Numbered from the stretch's first letter, positions 1 to 8,875 are shown. The stretch: DNA of 64,000 nt from Corynebacterium sp. KPL1814 (GCF_000478175.1 NZ_KI515775.1:9172-73171), one strand, 5' to 3'. Numbers and translations are program-made. Notes: a model not told the origin generated them from the letters alone.

Positions 1-177
1 ATTCAAACCCCGGGTAATTGAGGCTTGTAACATGCCCCGAACTAGGTCGTTGGCATCCGTGGTGGACGTGCCTAGCTCATCAATCAGTTTCGCGATTTCT
101 GGGTTAGCAAGCAGCTTCTTTTCAATCGCATCAATCTTGGCCTTATCAGCCGGATCTCGTCTCGCCATAGTAGTCAT
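1..177 (-). CDS. IS256-family transposase, N-terminus (cut by window edge)
   Basis: The minus strand from 177 to 1 encodes 59 residues beginning MTTMARRDPADKAKID and running through an ANDLVRGMLQASITRG segment, which I recognise as the conserved N-terminus of corynebacterial IS256-family transposases. The DDE catalytic domain lies outside the window. An AAGGAGA ribosome-binding site at about 187-193 supports the start at 177; a second ATG lies at 168. The reading frame is open to the edge, so nothing shows the gene is broken. Recognition is from memory of the family. Confidence 0.8.
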   Translation of the reverse strand, partial: MTTMARRDPADKAKIDAIEKKLLANPEIAKLIDELGTSTTDANDLVRGMLQASITRGLN

Positions 178-234
178 TCTGGTTCATCTCCTTATGCGGG
201 TTAGGTTCCCACACACAAACCATTAGACACTCTC
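1..234 (-). mobile_element. Partial IS256-family insertion sequence
   Basis: This is the 5' end of the element carrying the transposase at 1-177. The outer end is probably near 234: read on the minus strand the border starts GAGAGTGTCTAATGG, the type of terminal sequence I associate with this IS group. The opposite end is beyond the window, so the terminal repeat and target duplication cannot be confirmed and the boundary is an estimate. Confidence 0.6.
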
Positions 235-529
235 TTATGGCTGTCTTGGCTTCTAACTCAGCATGTGAAGGGGAAACCTCGATAGGGGAGCTCTTACATC
301 TAATTTTCGTATCATGGAAAATACGATAACTAAATCCAACCGTAACCGTCCCACCATCCCTCACTAACGCTTTGTCTCTTCCCCAGTGACAATTGCTTAA
401 GATCTCATCGCACTCAACGCGCGGGAACGTAAAAATCTTGTGGAACCACCAGCTCACCCAAGTTGGTTTGAAAACCGTGCGGATTTCACGGCAGTCCACA
501 AAGTTCTCTACGTTTTTATCGTCTTCCAA
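146..529 (-). CDS. Hypothetical protein, probably 3'-truncated by the IS256 element
   Basis: An ORF of 127 residues with no family I recognise. It has several Trp and Cys residues (for example VSWWFHKIF) and no signal peptide or membrane segment. Its last third runs through the presumed IS256 end (about 234) and into the transposase start, so the C-terminus is probably IS-derived and the host gene was cut by the insertion. It lacks neighbours that suggest a role, and it could also be a chance ORF. Confidence 0.35.
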   Translation of the reverse strand: MEDDKNVENFVDCREIRTVFKPTWVSWWFHKIFTFPRVECDEILSNCHWGRDKALVRDGGTVTVGFSYRIFHDTKIRCKSSPIEVSPSHAELEAKTAIRECLMVCVWEPNPHKEMNQNDYYGETRSG

Positions 530-570
530 TTCTAGGTACCCTTTCTCAACAGGAATGGTCGAAGCAGGGG

Positions 571-606
571 CCTGACCCCCGGACAGTGGACACGTCGGGG
601 GTCAGG
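571..606. repeat. 11-bp perfect inverted repeat around a GTGGACAC core
   Basis: The arms CCTGACCCCCG (571-581) and CGGGGGTCAGG (596-606) are exact reverse complements with a 14-base centre that contains GTGGACAC. The same GTGGACAC string occurs in the terminal repeats of the IS3 element at 30727-32046, so this may be a leftover IS end. No T-run follows either arm, which argues against a simple terminator. Confidence 0.55.
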
Positions 607-779
607 TCCGTCAGAGTAAGCTCTTCTACCGCAATACCGCTCTATATAGGAGCGGCTTGAGGTAACTCTGCTACTTGCCCGCGTGATTGCTACGGTGGCT
701 GAAAGGTCATCATTACAACAGGATGCCCCATAAGAGTTAGAGCATTTCATGGATTAGTAATCCAGTGAATTTTTACCAA
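607..779. other. No gene seen
   Basis: This stretch lies between the inverted repeat at 571-606 and the HNH remnant at 780. Short ORFs occur on both strands (for example 532-750 on the minus strand) but none has a recognisable sequence or ribosome-binding site. It is probably decayed mobile or accessory DNA. Confidence 0.4.
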
Positions 780-964
780 CACCACCACAACATCAAAACC
801 GACCGACGCGTCAACTACAACATGGACCTAGGCACCGGCACCGTACCTACCAAGTAGACCACCCGAAAGGACCACTGGCCACCCACAACACACACTGGCA
901 CTACACCTGGAAGCAATTCTTAGACCACAAAAAGAAAAAGCACCAGAAACTATTTGGTGCTTGA
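780..964 (+). pseudogene. C-terminal remnant of a DUF222/HNH endonuclease (13E12-type)
   Basis: Translation shows HHHNIKTDRRVNYNMDLGTG from 780, then after a frame change near 845-860 the frame reads GPLATHNTHWHYTWKQF and ends KLFGA at a TGA at 962-964. I recall this order (HH..KTD..V.Y..D..TG, then GPLAPT..HW..TW.QFL) as the extreme C-terminus of corynebacterial DUF222 proteins with an HNH domain. Nothing of the rest is present. Its last codons double as the terminator hairpin of the gene at 974-1606. Confidence 0.55.
934..961 (-). terminator. Terminator of the DUF3239 operon
   Basis: On the minus strand AGCACC and GGTGCT form a short stem with an AT-rich loop, followed by TTTTTCTTTTT, downstream of the stop codon at 974. 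This is a typical intrinsic terminator. Confidence 0.65.
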
Positions 965-973
965 GAGTCCTGA

Positions 974-1606
974 CTAGAGGACGAGCAGGTCATAGCGGGT
1001 GGATTTGACATCGGAAAGCCGCTTTCGGGCGCGCTCTAGGCGCTGCCATTGTTCCTGGGGGATGGATTTGCGGGCGATGGTGACGGTTTCAGCATCGGGG
1101 GTTCCCCAAGCAATGGGCATGGGGGAGATTTGCTGCCAATGCTCCTTATCGGAAGTAGAACGCTGGCCGGACACGGCGGCGACTGGAACCTTGGTGCCCA
1201 CGGTGCGTTGGACGCCGGGAATGGAGGTCACCGTGCGCAGGCACGCGCCCCAACGCGGGGGCAGGGAAGGATCCACGTTGGTATTGACCAAAGCCATGAG
1301 GACCATGTCACGCTCGTTGACCTCCGCGATGACGGCGGGAGCCAGCGGATAGGAGTCATAGAGAGATTGCGCCGTTCCCACCTTGCTGGCGGCGGCAACG
1401 CCGACAATCGCCACGACAATGCCGAACAGGATAAGCCCTAATCCCAAGGTAATACCCCAAGAAAACCTCCACCACACGGCGGCACCGGCGATTACGAGAA
1501 TCAGCCCGAAGATAAGCCCGGACACGCGCAGGCGGTTGGAATCACGAAGTAGCTCATTATTGGACTTAGCAAAGGACTCGTCAACGTCGAACTTAAAGAT
1601 CTTCAT
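974..1606 (-). CDS. DUF3239-like membrane protein
   Basis: A 210-residue protein with two adjacent hydrophobic segments (about residues 28-72, including a WWRFSWGITLGLGLILFG stretch) and a soluble C-terminal part of about 130 residues. It resembles the corynebacterial DUF3239 family; function unknown. Its start overlaps the stop of the XPB helicase gene by 4 bases (1603-1606), so it is the last gene of a coupled operon and is followed by a terminator. The link to DNA repair is only positional. Confidence 0.7.
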   Translation of the reverse strand: MKIFKFDVDESFAKSNNELLRDSNRLRVSGLIFGLILVIAGAAVWWRFSWGITLGLGLILFGIVVAIVGVAAASKVGTAQSLYDSYPLAPAVIAEVNERDMVLMALVNTNVDPSLPPRWGACLRTVTSIPGVQRTVGTKVPVAAVSGQRSTSDKEHWQQISPMPIAWGTPDAETVTIARKSIPQEQWQRLERARKRLSDVKSTRYDLLVL

Positions 1607-3228
1607 TGTCCTAAGTCTACTGCGTCCATGAGCCGGTAGGCATATCCTTGCTCGGCGAGGAAGCGTTGGCGGTGCATAGCGTAGTCCGCATCTAGGCTGT
1701 CGCGGGTGACCAGGGTATAAAAGAGCGCCTCGGTTTCCTTCGGTCGCAGCAGGCGGCCAAGGCGTTGGGCCTCTTCTTGCCGGGAGCCAAAGGTGCCGGA
1801 GACCTGGATGGCTAGTGCAGCTTCGGGCAGGTCAATGGAGAAGTTGGCCACCTTGGAAACGACGAGGATGGCCAGCTCGCCCTCGCGGAATTGCTGGAAG
1901 AGCTTTTCGCGCTTGGCGGTAGAGGTGGTGCCATCGATGACGGGGGCATCGAGGTGTTCACCTAATTCGCGCAGTTGGTCCACGTATCCGCCGATGATGA
2001 GCGCTTGCTGGTCGTGGGAAGCAAGGATCTTATCGACGGCGCGGAGCTTAGCCGAGGCTTGGGCTGCGATGCGGTAGCGGTCGCGCGGCTGCGCGGTGGC
2101 ATAGAGCATGCGTTCTTCTGGGTCCATATCTACACGGACCTCAATGCATTCCGCGGTGGCGATGTAGCCGGCCATTTCCAGCTCTTTCCACGGCGCATCG
2201 TAGCGCTTCGGGCCGATGAGGGAGAACACATCGCCCTCCCTGCCATCCTCGCGCACGAGGGTGGCGGTAAGCCCTAGCCGGCGCCGCGATTGCAGGTCCG
2301 AGGTCATGCGGAATACGGGTGCGGGAAGCAGGTGTACTTCGTCGTAGATAATAAGGCCCCAGTCGCGGGAATCGAAGAGCTCGAGGGCGCGGTATTCACC
2401 CTTGGTTTTCCGCGTGACCACTTGATAGGTGGCGATGGTAATCGGCTTGATTTCCTTCTTCTCGCCGGAGTATTCGCCGATATCGTTTGGAGAAAGCGTG
2501 GTGCGGCGCAGGAGTTCGTCGCGCCACTGGCGGCCGGCGACGGTATTGGTAACCAAGATGAGGGTGGTGGATTGCGCCTTTGCCATGGCGGCGGCACCGA
2601 CGATGGTTTTGCCGGCACCGCAGGGCAGCACGACGACGCCAGACCCGCCGGACCAGAAGGCGTCGGTGGCGTATTCCTGGTAATCACGCAGGTGCCAGCC
2701 GTCCTCGTTGAGCGCGATGGGGTGAGATTCGCCGTCGATATAGCCGGCGAGGTCTTCGGCGGGCCAGCCGGCCTTGAGGAGTTCTTGCTTGAGGCGGCCG
2801 CGTTCTGAAGGAGCCACGGCGATGGTGTTGTCATCGATGCGCGAACCCAGCAGTTTTCCTACCTTGCCGCGGGAGAGCTCGGTGAGGATAGCGGGCTCTT
2901 CGGATTCGAGGATGAGCCCGTGGGCGGGGTGCGCCTGGAGGCGGACGCGGCCGTAGCGGGACATGGTCTCGGCGACATCGACAAGCAGCGATTGCGGGAC
3001 CGGGAACCGGGAGTAGGTTTCTAGGACATCGACGACCTGCTCGGCGTCGTGCCCGGCGGCGCGGGCATTCCAGAGTGCCAGGGAAGTAATGCGGTAGGTA
3101 TGCACGTGCTCTGGGGCGCGCTCCAGCTCCGCGAACGGCGCGAGGGCGGTGCGCGCAGCTGCGGAATCTGGATGATCGACTTCCAGCAAGACGGTCTTGT
3201 CCGACTGCACAATCAGTGGTCCGTTCAT
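1603..3228 (-). CDS. DNA repair helicase of the XPB/ERCC3 family
   Basis: A 541-residue superfamily 2 helicase. An N-terminal domain (residues 1-175) precedes the motor: Walker A LPCGAGKT near 201-208, motif II DEVH at about 296-299, the SGTFGSRQEEAQRLGR motif V/VI region near 470-490. Mycobacteria and corynebacteria carry an XPB homologue of this size; it unwinds DNA 3' to 5' and a repair role is inferred. The upstream partner gene overlaps it by 4 bases (3225-3228) and the DUF3239 gene overlaps its end, so the three are probably translated together. Confidence 0.92.
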   Translation of the reverse strand: MNGPLIVQSDKTVLLEVDHPDSAAARTALAPFAELERAPEHVHTYRITSLALWNARAAGHDAEQVVDVLETYSRFPVPQSLLVDVAETMSRYGRVRLQAHPAHGLILESEEPAILTELSRGKVGKLLGSRIDDNTIAVAPSERGRLKQELLKAGWPAEDLAGYIDGESHPIALNEDGWHLRDYQEYATDAFWSGGSGVVVLPCGAGKTIVGAAAMAKAQSTTLILVTNTVAGRQWRDELLRRTTLSPNDIGEYSGEKKEIKPITIATYQVVTRKTKGEYRALELFDSRDWGLIIYDEVHLLPAPVFRMTSDLQSRRRLGLTATLVREDGREGDVFSLIGPKRYDAPWKELEMAGYIATAECIEVRVDMDPEERMLYATAQPRDRYRIAAQASAKLRAVDKILASHDQQALIIGGYVDQLRELGEHLDAPVIDGTTSTAKREKLFQQFREGELAILVVSKVANFSIDLPEAALAIQVSGTFGSRQEEAQRLGRLLRPKETEALFYTLVTRDSLDADYAMHRQRFLAEQGYAYRLMDAVDLGQ

Positions 3229-5252
3229 GCGTCTAGGGTAACGGAGGTGATGCGGTGCAGGGGAAACCGGATGGTGGAGCCATCGGCGGCGCGGGCATCG
3301 ATTTGGCCACCGGCGACGGTCAGTGGGGTGACGGTGCGGGTCTTGGTATTGCCATTTTTATCGGCGTAGCCAATGGTGATGGGGCGTGCGGTACGTGCGG
3401 CGGCGTGAACCAGATCCAGGTTGGGCAGGCTCGGGGCCTCGCCGGTGGTGAGGTTGCGCAGCGCACGCGCGATATCCGGCGGCGCGGCCTGGGCGCGAGG
3501 GCTGGGTGTGGGAAGCGTTGCGGGCTCGGGCGCGATGGACAGGCTAGCGCCGTTTTCGTCCTCGGCAGCGGGGGAGAGGCCGTTTTCGCGCAGGCGCTCC
3601 AACAGCTCGCTGACGCGCAGCTGGGAAATCGCGACCGTGGGGGCCAGCAGGCGCAGCGGGGCGGCCTTCGCGGCGATCTGCAAGAGGGCTGGGTCCTCGC
3701 TGCGTAGGTAGGACAGGGCAGGGCCGGAGCGCAAGGTGCCGTGGCGCTTGGCGATGTCCTCGATGTGGAACGCCAGCGTATGCGGGACATCGCCATGCGC
3801 GGCGAAGAAGTCGCGGATTTCTGTGCCCGTCATCCCGCGGTCGAGGCCGCGGCGGAGTGAGGCATCGCTGATGCGGTAGACGCTGGCTAAACCGGGCGAT
3901 TCTAGGTCCGCGAGGGACTCTAGAGTGTGATGGGCGGCAGGCTCGAGGGGCCCAGGTACGAGCACGGTCATATCCGCTTGAATCAGGAAATAATCGATGG
4001 TGTCTGGGGTTAAGGCATCGGCTGCAGCGAAGCCATCGATGAGCACGCTGGTAGCTCGCCCGAGCGCGATGGCACCTATCCATTCCGCCTCGTGGTGCAG
4101 CTCATCGATGGTCTCTGGGGAGGTATGCGTGGCAAAAAGTGGAAAGGAAAAATGCAGATCCGCTTGAAATTCAGCTGCGGAAAGCGGCTCTGCGGAGTGG
4201 AGGTAAACATCGAGGATATGCCGGCGGAACTTGGGCAGGCGATCGGTGCTGGCAGAGAGCACCCGGCCGGATTCCCACGGGGTCCAAGGGGAATGCTCCC
4301 AGGCGGTGAGGAGCACGCGCCACTGGGCGGCTAGTTCTGCATCGAGCCATTCTTGGGCGGAATCGGTGGGCGCGAGGAAATTTCCCTCGTACCCGGACGG
4401 TTCGCCGCGGTTGATTAGGCGTGCAGACAGGCCGAGCGTGATGAGGCGGCGCAGTTCTGGTTCCGCAATGTCGAGCTGCTTGCTGAGCTGGGTAAGCGGG
4501 CGCACGCCGACGGTTTTATCTTTGAGGAGTTCGATTGGTCGGGCGCCGAGGGCAGAAATGAGTTGTTGCATGCCGCGCACCGCGGACAGACCCGCGGCAG
4601 TACCGGCGTCATCGGCCTTGCGGTCTGTGGTGGGCTGGCCGCGACGCGCAGAGGGTTCGGTGGGGATGTGTGGGACGGTATGCCCCTTCATCGCGCGGTG
4701 CACCTCGCGCGGCAGGCGAACGGTCTGAGAGTCAACGCGCTGCAGGAGCTGCTTGTCAATCAAGCGCGGTACCGGGTGGGACGGATTGGTCTCTCGCGTG
4801 GTACCGATGCCATTGGAGCGCGCCAGGGTGGCAAGGACGTGGCGTTCGTCTTCGGCGAGGGCATCGATTGTCGCGGGTGATACATCGAGTTGATTAAGTA
4901 GTGACCAGCCCGTGGGGAGTGCGGGCATGACCTCTGGCGGGATTTGCACCGCGCCAAAGGCGAGGCCGCGTTCCTTGAGCTCGCGGGTGATGGCGGGGTT
5001 GCGGTCTTCTACCTCTGCAAGCTCCCCGCCGCGCTTGGCGATGTCCTCCAGCACCGCCAACTGCTGCGCGTTACACTCCGCTAGCGCTCGGGCGATGGAG
5101 GTGCGCAAGAGCAATCGCGTGGCCAGCGCCGCGATGGAGGGTGGCAGCGGGGTTAAAACGTCGGGACGGTGGCGAAGGATGGTGGCCAGTTCCTCTTCAG
5201 TGAGGGAATTAAGCCAGGTGCGAAAATGTGGTAGGTGGGAGGACTGAGTCAT
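3225..5252 (-). CDS. Helicase-associated protein (XPB/Ssl2 N-terminal-like and WYL-like)
   Basis: A 675-residue protein that matches the conserved gene immediately upstream of the XPB helicase in Actinobacteria (Rv0862c type, from memory). It has an N-terminal region rich in winged-helix-like segments, a proline- and alanine-rich linker around residues 575-595, and a C-terminal domain ending GGQIDARAADGSTIRFPLHR that looks like a WYL-type ligand-binding fold. It has no Walker motifs. It probably works with the helicase, a statement resting on conserved linkage and the 4-base overlap. Upstream is a divergent small gene at 5318. Confidence 0.8.
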   Translation of the reverse strand: MTQSSHLPHFRTWLNSLTEEELATILRHRPDVLTPLPPSIAALATRLLLRTSIARALAECNAQQLAVLEDIAKRGGELAEVEDRNPAITRELKERGLAFGAVQIPPEVMPALPTGWSLLNQLDVSPATIDALAEDERHVLATLARSNGIGTTRETNPSHPVPRLIDKQLLQRVDSQTVRLPREVHRAMKGHTVPHIPTEPSARRGQPTTDRKADDAGTAAGLSAVRGMQQLISALGARPIELLKDKTVGVRPLTQLSKQLDIAEPELRRLITLGLSARLINRGEPSGYEGNFLAPTDSAQEWLDAELAAQWRVLLTAWEHSPWTPWESGRVLSASTDRLPKFRRHILDVYLHSAEPLSAAEFQADLHFSFPLFATHTSPETIDELHHEAEWIGAIALGRATSVLIDGFAAADALTPDTIDYFLIQADMTVLVPGPLEPAAHHTLESLADLESPGLASVYRISDASLRRGLDRGMTGTEIRDFFAAHGDVPHTLAFHIEDIAKRHGTLRSGPALSYLRSEDPALLQIAAKAAPLRLLAPTVAISQLRVSELLERLRENGLSPAAEDENGASLSIAPEPATLPTPSPRAQAAPPDIARALRNLTTGEAPSLPNLDLVHAAARTARPITIGYADKNGNTKTRTVTPLTVAGGQIDARAADGSTIRFPLHRITSVTLDA

Positions 5253-5317
5253 GATAAATCACAATTTTAGCGCTGGATTGAGTTACGTTTTTGCCCGAGG
5301 TTTGAAATAATAAGGCT

Positions 5318-5503
5318 ATGTCGAATGAAAAGAATGGCTTTGTTTCCCCGGCGTGGCCGGACAATGAAAACCGCGAGCATGCAATTACGGAAATTTCTGC
5401 GCCTTTTGCTGGTGCCTCCAGCCCCTACGGCGATGATTTGGTGCTGCCGATGCCGGCAGAGAAGTTGAACTACGTTCATCCTTATACCCGCATCAACCGC
5501 TAA
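5318..5503 (+). CDS. Conserved small hypothetical protein
   Basis: A 61-residue soluble protein beginning MSNEKNGFVSPAWPDNE, with no signal peptide or membrane segment. It sits divergently from the XPB-associated gene, where mycobacteria and corynebacteria keep a similar small gene, and it is followed by a clear terminator, which supports it as real. Function unknown. Confidence 0.65.
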   Translation: MSNEKNGFVSPAWPDNENREHAITEISAPFAGASSPYGDDLVLPMPAEKLNYVHPYTRINR

Positions 5504-5541
5504 AAAAAATTCCCCTTGCCGCAGAAGGCGAGGGGAATTTT
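5503..5541. terminator. Bidirectional terminator between 5318 gene and rpf1
   Basis: AAAATTCCCCTTGCC and GGCGAGGGGAATTTTT form a long stem around a GCAGAA loop, with T-runs on both strands. It serves the converging genes at 5318-5503 (+) and 5553-6173 (-). Confidence 0.85.
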
Positions 5542-5552
5542 TATGCGCTTAT

Positions 5553-6221
<669 letters not shown>

Positions 6222-6377
6222 CTAGAAGAAAGGATGGGCGGGGAAACCTTCTTTGCGGCGACACTGGGGGCCAGCGTAGCGGTTTATAACGAAATAGTCA
6301 CGTTCTGGGCACTAAATGGGAAAGAATTGAGACTATTGTGGTTCTGTCCGCAAAGTTTCCGCAGGTAGGCACATTGA

Positions 6378-6393
6378 TGTGAACTATGTCACA
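6378..6393. promoter_or_regulatory. GlxR/CRP-type operator
   Basis: TGTGAACTATGTCACA matches the palindrome TGTGA-N6-TCACA exactly. This is the known binding motif of GlxR, the cAMP-responsive CRP-family regulator of corynebacteria. It lies in the 295-base region between rpf1 and the cold-shock gene, 75 bases before the cold-shock ORF, and could serve either gene. Control of rpf by GlxR/Crp is known in relatives; binding here is inferred. Confidence 0.85.
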
Positions 6394-6468
6394 TTACATG
6401 TGGAACTTCTGTTCTGTATAACTTCCAGCTAAACTTAAGAATTTACCCAAGAGAAGAGGTGGATACCT

Positions 6469-6849
6469 ATGCCCATTGGCAAAGTGAAGTGGTATGACGC
6501 CGAGAAAGGTTTCGGTTTCGTTAGCAACCCGGGCGATGAAGACGTCTACGTCGGCCGGAATGTCCTGCCCCAGGGAGTAGAAGAAATCTTTCCGGGCCAG
6601 CGCATCGAATTCGATTTCGCGGCGGGGCGCCGCGGACCGCAGGCGCTGCGGGTGCGCGTGCTGGACAAGCCGCGCCGCCGCACGCCGTCGCGTAAGCCGG
6701 AAGAGCTCGGCAGCATGGTCTCTGATGTTATGACCCTGCTGGAATCGCAGGTGCAGCCGGTGTTGAACTCGGGGCGCTACCCCGAGCGCAAAACCGGGCG
6801 CCAAGTAGCAGAAATCCTGCGCGCGATTGCGAAGGATTTAGATAGTTAA
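6469..6849 (+). CDS. cspB: Cold-shock domain protein with C-terminal extension
   Basis: A 126-residue protein. Residues 1-67 form a cold-shock domain that binds single-stranded nucleic acid, with RNP1 KGFGFV at 13-18. RNP2, usually VFVH, reads VYVG here. Ordinary CspA proteins end near residue 67-70; this one continues with a basic linker (RRRTPSRK) and a helical tail of about 50 residues, as in the longer actinobacterial paralogue next to rpf genes. AGAAGAGGTGG upstream is a plausible ribosome-binding site. It converges with and overlaps the DUF2771 gene by 4 bases. Confidence 0.88.
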   Translation: MPIGKVKWYDAEKGFGFVSNPGDEDVYVGRNVLPQGVEEIFPGQRIEFDFAAGRRGPQALRVRVLDKPRRRTPSRKPEELGSMVSDVMTLLESQVQPVLNSGRYPERKTGRQVAEILRAIAKDLDS

Positions 6850-7379
6850 TCATCCATGGTGGATAGGGACCACACGGTGGCGAGGGGGGTTTCTTCGCCA
6901 TCGTCGTCGGTGCCAATCATGAGGGAGGAAACCTCCACCACCATAAGCCGGGGGCGCTCGCCAGTCGATGCCTCGATGGGATCTACCGAACCGGGGATAT
7001 CCACCTCGGTCGTTTCATTCGCACCGTGAGAGGTTTCGTCATTGGCGGCGGGATCATCATAAATGGAGAGCACCTTCCATTCGTGATTAGAAATCTCCTC
7101 GGGGATCTCTAGGTGCAAGGTGTCATCTTTGCCCACCGTTAACTGGGGAACATCGCCTTCGGGGCACTCGGTTCCCGGCTCGCAGACGAGGTAGGGCGTG
7201 ACCTCCTTGGAGTTATCTCCCACGGAGGCGGTAATCGCAATCTCACTCGGCTCTTTGCCTGGCCGCGAATTATGCCAACTCTGAAAGATCACCACGGAGG
7301 CGACGATGAGCGCCACGACTACGATGAGCGCGAGGATCTGCAGCAGCGACTTTTTCCTTGCTTCCTTACGGGTTGCCAT
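6846..7379 (-). CDS. DUF2771-like membrane-anchored extracytoplasmic protein
   Basis: A 177-residue protein with a basic N-terminus (MATRKEARKK), one hydrophobic segment (about 12-32) and an acidic extracytoplasmic part. Its size, anchor and position fit the DUF2771 family of corynebacteria and mycobacteria, whose function is unknown. It has no lipobox Cys, so it is probably held by the uncleaved N-terminal helix. The next gene upstream (cyclotransferase lipoprotein) ends 6 bases before it, suggesting one operon. Confidence 0.65.
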   Translation of the reverse strand: MATRKEARKKSLLQILALIVVVALIVASVVIFQSWHNSRPGKEPSEIAITASVGDNSKEVTPYLVCEPGTECPEGDVPQLTVGKDDTLHLEIPEEISNHEWKVLSIYDDPAANDETSHGANETTEVDIPGSVDPIEASTGERPRLMVVEVSSLMIGTDDDGEETPLATVWSLSTMDD

Positions 7380-7385
7380 GGCCCA

Positions 7386-8168
7386 TTACTTTACTCGAAC
7401 GCGGTAGAGCTCATCCCACCGCTTGCCGGTAAGCCAGAATTCATCGGTGCCCGCGATATGAGCGATGCCGTTTAAGACATCATCGGGATCGGAATACTTC
7501 GATTTATCGATGGCATCGGTAGAAATCACCGCGGTTACCTCGCCGGAGGAAGGATCGATGCGGTAGATATCGTTGGTTTGCCACACGTTGGCATAGACAT
7601 CACCGTCCACGCATTCCAGCTCGTTGAGATCCTCCACGGGCGAGCCCTCGAGGGTGACCTCGGTGGTGGAGCGCTCCGCAAAGGTTTCCGGATCCATGTG
7701 CCGCAGGGTAGAGGTGCCATCGGACATGATGAGCTCGTCCTGGTTGGCGCATAGCCCCCAGCCTTCGCCGGCATAGGTGGCGGTGTCAATGTGCTGGAAG
7801 TCGCCGTCATAGCGCAGCGCCTGCCCGCGCTTCCAGGTCAACTGCCAGATGGAGTCGCCATATTGGGTAATGCCTTCCCCAAAAAGCGATTCATCCAGGG
7901 CGTGGTCTTGGAGGACCTCGCCGGTCTCAGGGGAGAAGCGGATGAGTTTAGATTCGCCCCATTGCCCAGTGCCGAGCAGGAGGTTGCCCGCGTCGTCTTC
8001 TTCTAGGCCTTGCGTGAAGGAGTTCTCCGGTAGTGGAGCGGTATCGAGGACCTCGACTGAAAGGTGCTCGGGAGCGGAAGGGGCCGAAGAATCAGAAGCA
8101 TCAGAGGAACAGGCGGTCAAGGCGCAGCAGGGCACGGCAATGAGCGCGGCGCGGCGGAGAAACGACAT
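7386..8168 (-). CDS. Glutaminyl-peptide (glutamine) cyclotransferase lipoprotein
   Basis: A 260-residue protein starting MSFLRRAALIAVPCCALTAC, a signal peptide with the lipobox LTAC and the lipidated Cys at 20. The remainder is a beta-propeller of the plant-type glutamine cyclotransferase family: SFTQGLEEDDAGNLLLGTGQWG, the GEGWGLC segment, LNELECVDGDVYANVW and a final VLNGIAH. Family members convert N-terminal Gln to pyroglutamate. The frame is open further upstream to 8279, but 8168 gives the proper signal peptide and leaves room for the divergent gene at 8207. Confidence 0.85.
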   Translation of the reverse strand: MSFLRRAALIAVPCCALTACSSDASDSSAPSAPEHLSVEVLDTAPLPENSFTQGLEEDDAGNLLLGTGQWGESKLIRFSPETGEVLQDHALDESLFGEGITQYGDSIWQLTWKRGQALRYDGDFQHIDTATYAGEGWGLCANQDELIMSDGTSTLRHMDPETFAERSTTEVTLEGSPVEDLNELECVDGDVYANVWQTNDIYRIDPSSGEVTAVISTDAIDKSKYSDPDDVLNGIAHIAGTDEFWLTGKRWDELYRVRVK

Positions 8169-8206
8169 GCACCATATGTACCACTGTTGGCTGGCCATCA
8201 TGAATA

Positions 8207-8875
8207 ATGAGGGGCGTGAGTAAGCGAAAAGCAAATCCGTTGATCGATTCCCGCGCCGTACGCATTGCGCGTGAGGCATTGGAAGAGGTGGGGGAAGGGG
8301 GCATCGGCAAGCATAGGGGCGTAGCCGGAATGGGCCGCAACGTTGTCACCCATCGCTTTGAAGCGGATATGCCAGGATACCCAGGCTGGGAATGGCAGGC
8401 CGTGCTCGCGTGCGCGGAAGGCTCGCGCTACGTCACCGTCAATGAGGTGGCGCTGGTACCGGGCGGGGAAGCGCTGCAGGCCCCGGAATGGGTGCCGTAT
8501 GAGGACCGCGTGCTGCCGGGGGATTTGGGCCCGGGGGATCTTATGCCGCCGGCCGTCGATGATGAGCGCCTAGATGGAAATGAGCTTTCCGCCAAGGGCC
8601 TAGCGGATGCCAAGCAGCGCTGGCAAGAAGAATATGGCCCAACCTCGGAGATGGCGGCCAAGGCGCATCTGCAGTGCCGCACGTGCGCGTTTTATATGCA
8701 GCTGATGGATAACTTTGGGGTATGCGCCAATGAGTATTCCGCCGATGGCCGCGTGGTGCATGCGCGCTACGGGTGTGGTGCGCATTCGCAGACGCGGGTG
8801 AGTGAGGAGAAGGCGCCGGCCGCGGCCTTCGATGACGAAAAGCCCATTTACCAAGATTTTGAATTTGGGGATTAA
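8207..8875 (+). CDS. DUF3027 family protein
   Basis: A 222-residue soluble protein matching the DUF3027 family (Rv0883c type) of Actinobacteria, function unknown. The first 120 residues contain VTHRFEADMPGYPGWEWQAVLA and VNEVALVPG. The C-terminal part has four cysteines, CRTC then GVCANEYS and YGCGAHS, which look like a zinc site. A GTG at 8216 is an alternative start. It is divergent from the cyclotransferase gene. Confidence 0.8.
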   Translation: MRGVSKRKANPLIDSRAVRIAREALEEVGEGGIGKHRGVAGMGRNVVTHRFEADMPGYPGWEWQAVLACAEGSRYVTVNEVALVPGGEALQAPEWVPYEDRVLPGDLGPGDLMPPAVDDERLDGNELSAKGLADAKQRWQEEYGPTSEMAAKAHLQCRTCAFYMQLMDNFGVCANEYSADGRVVHARYGCGAHSQTRVSEEKAPAAAFDDEKPIYQDFEFGD

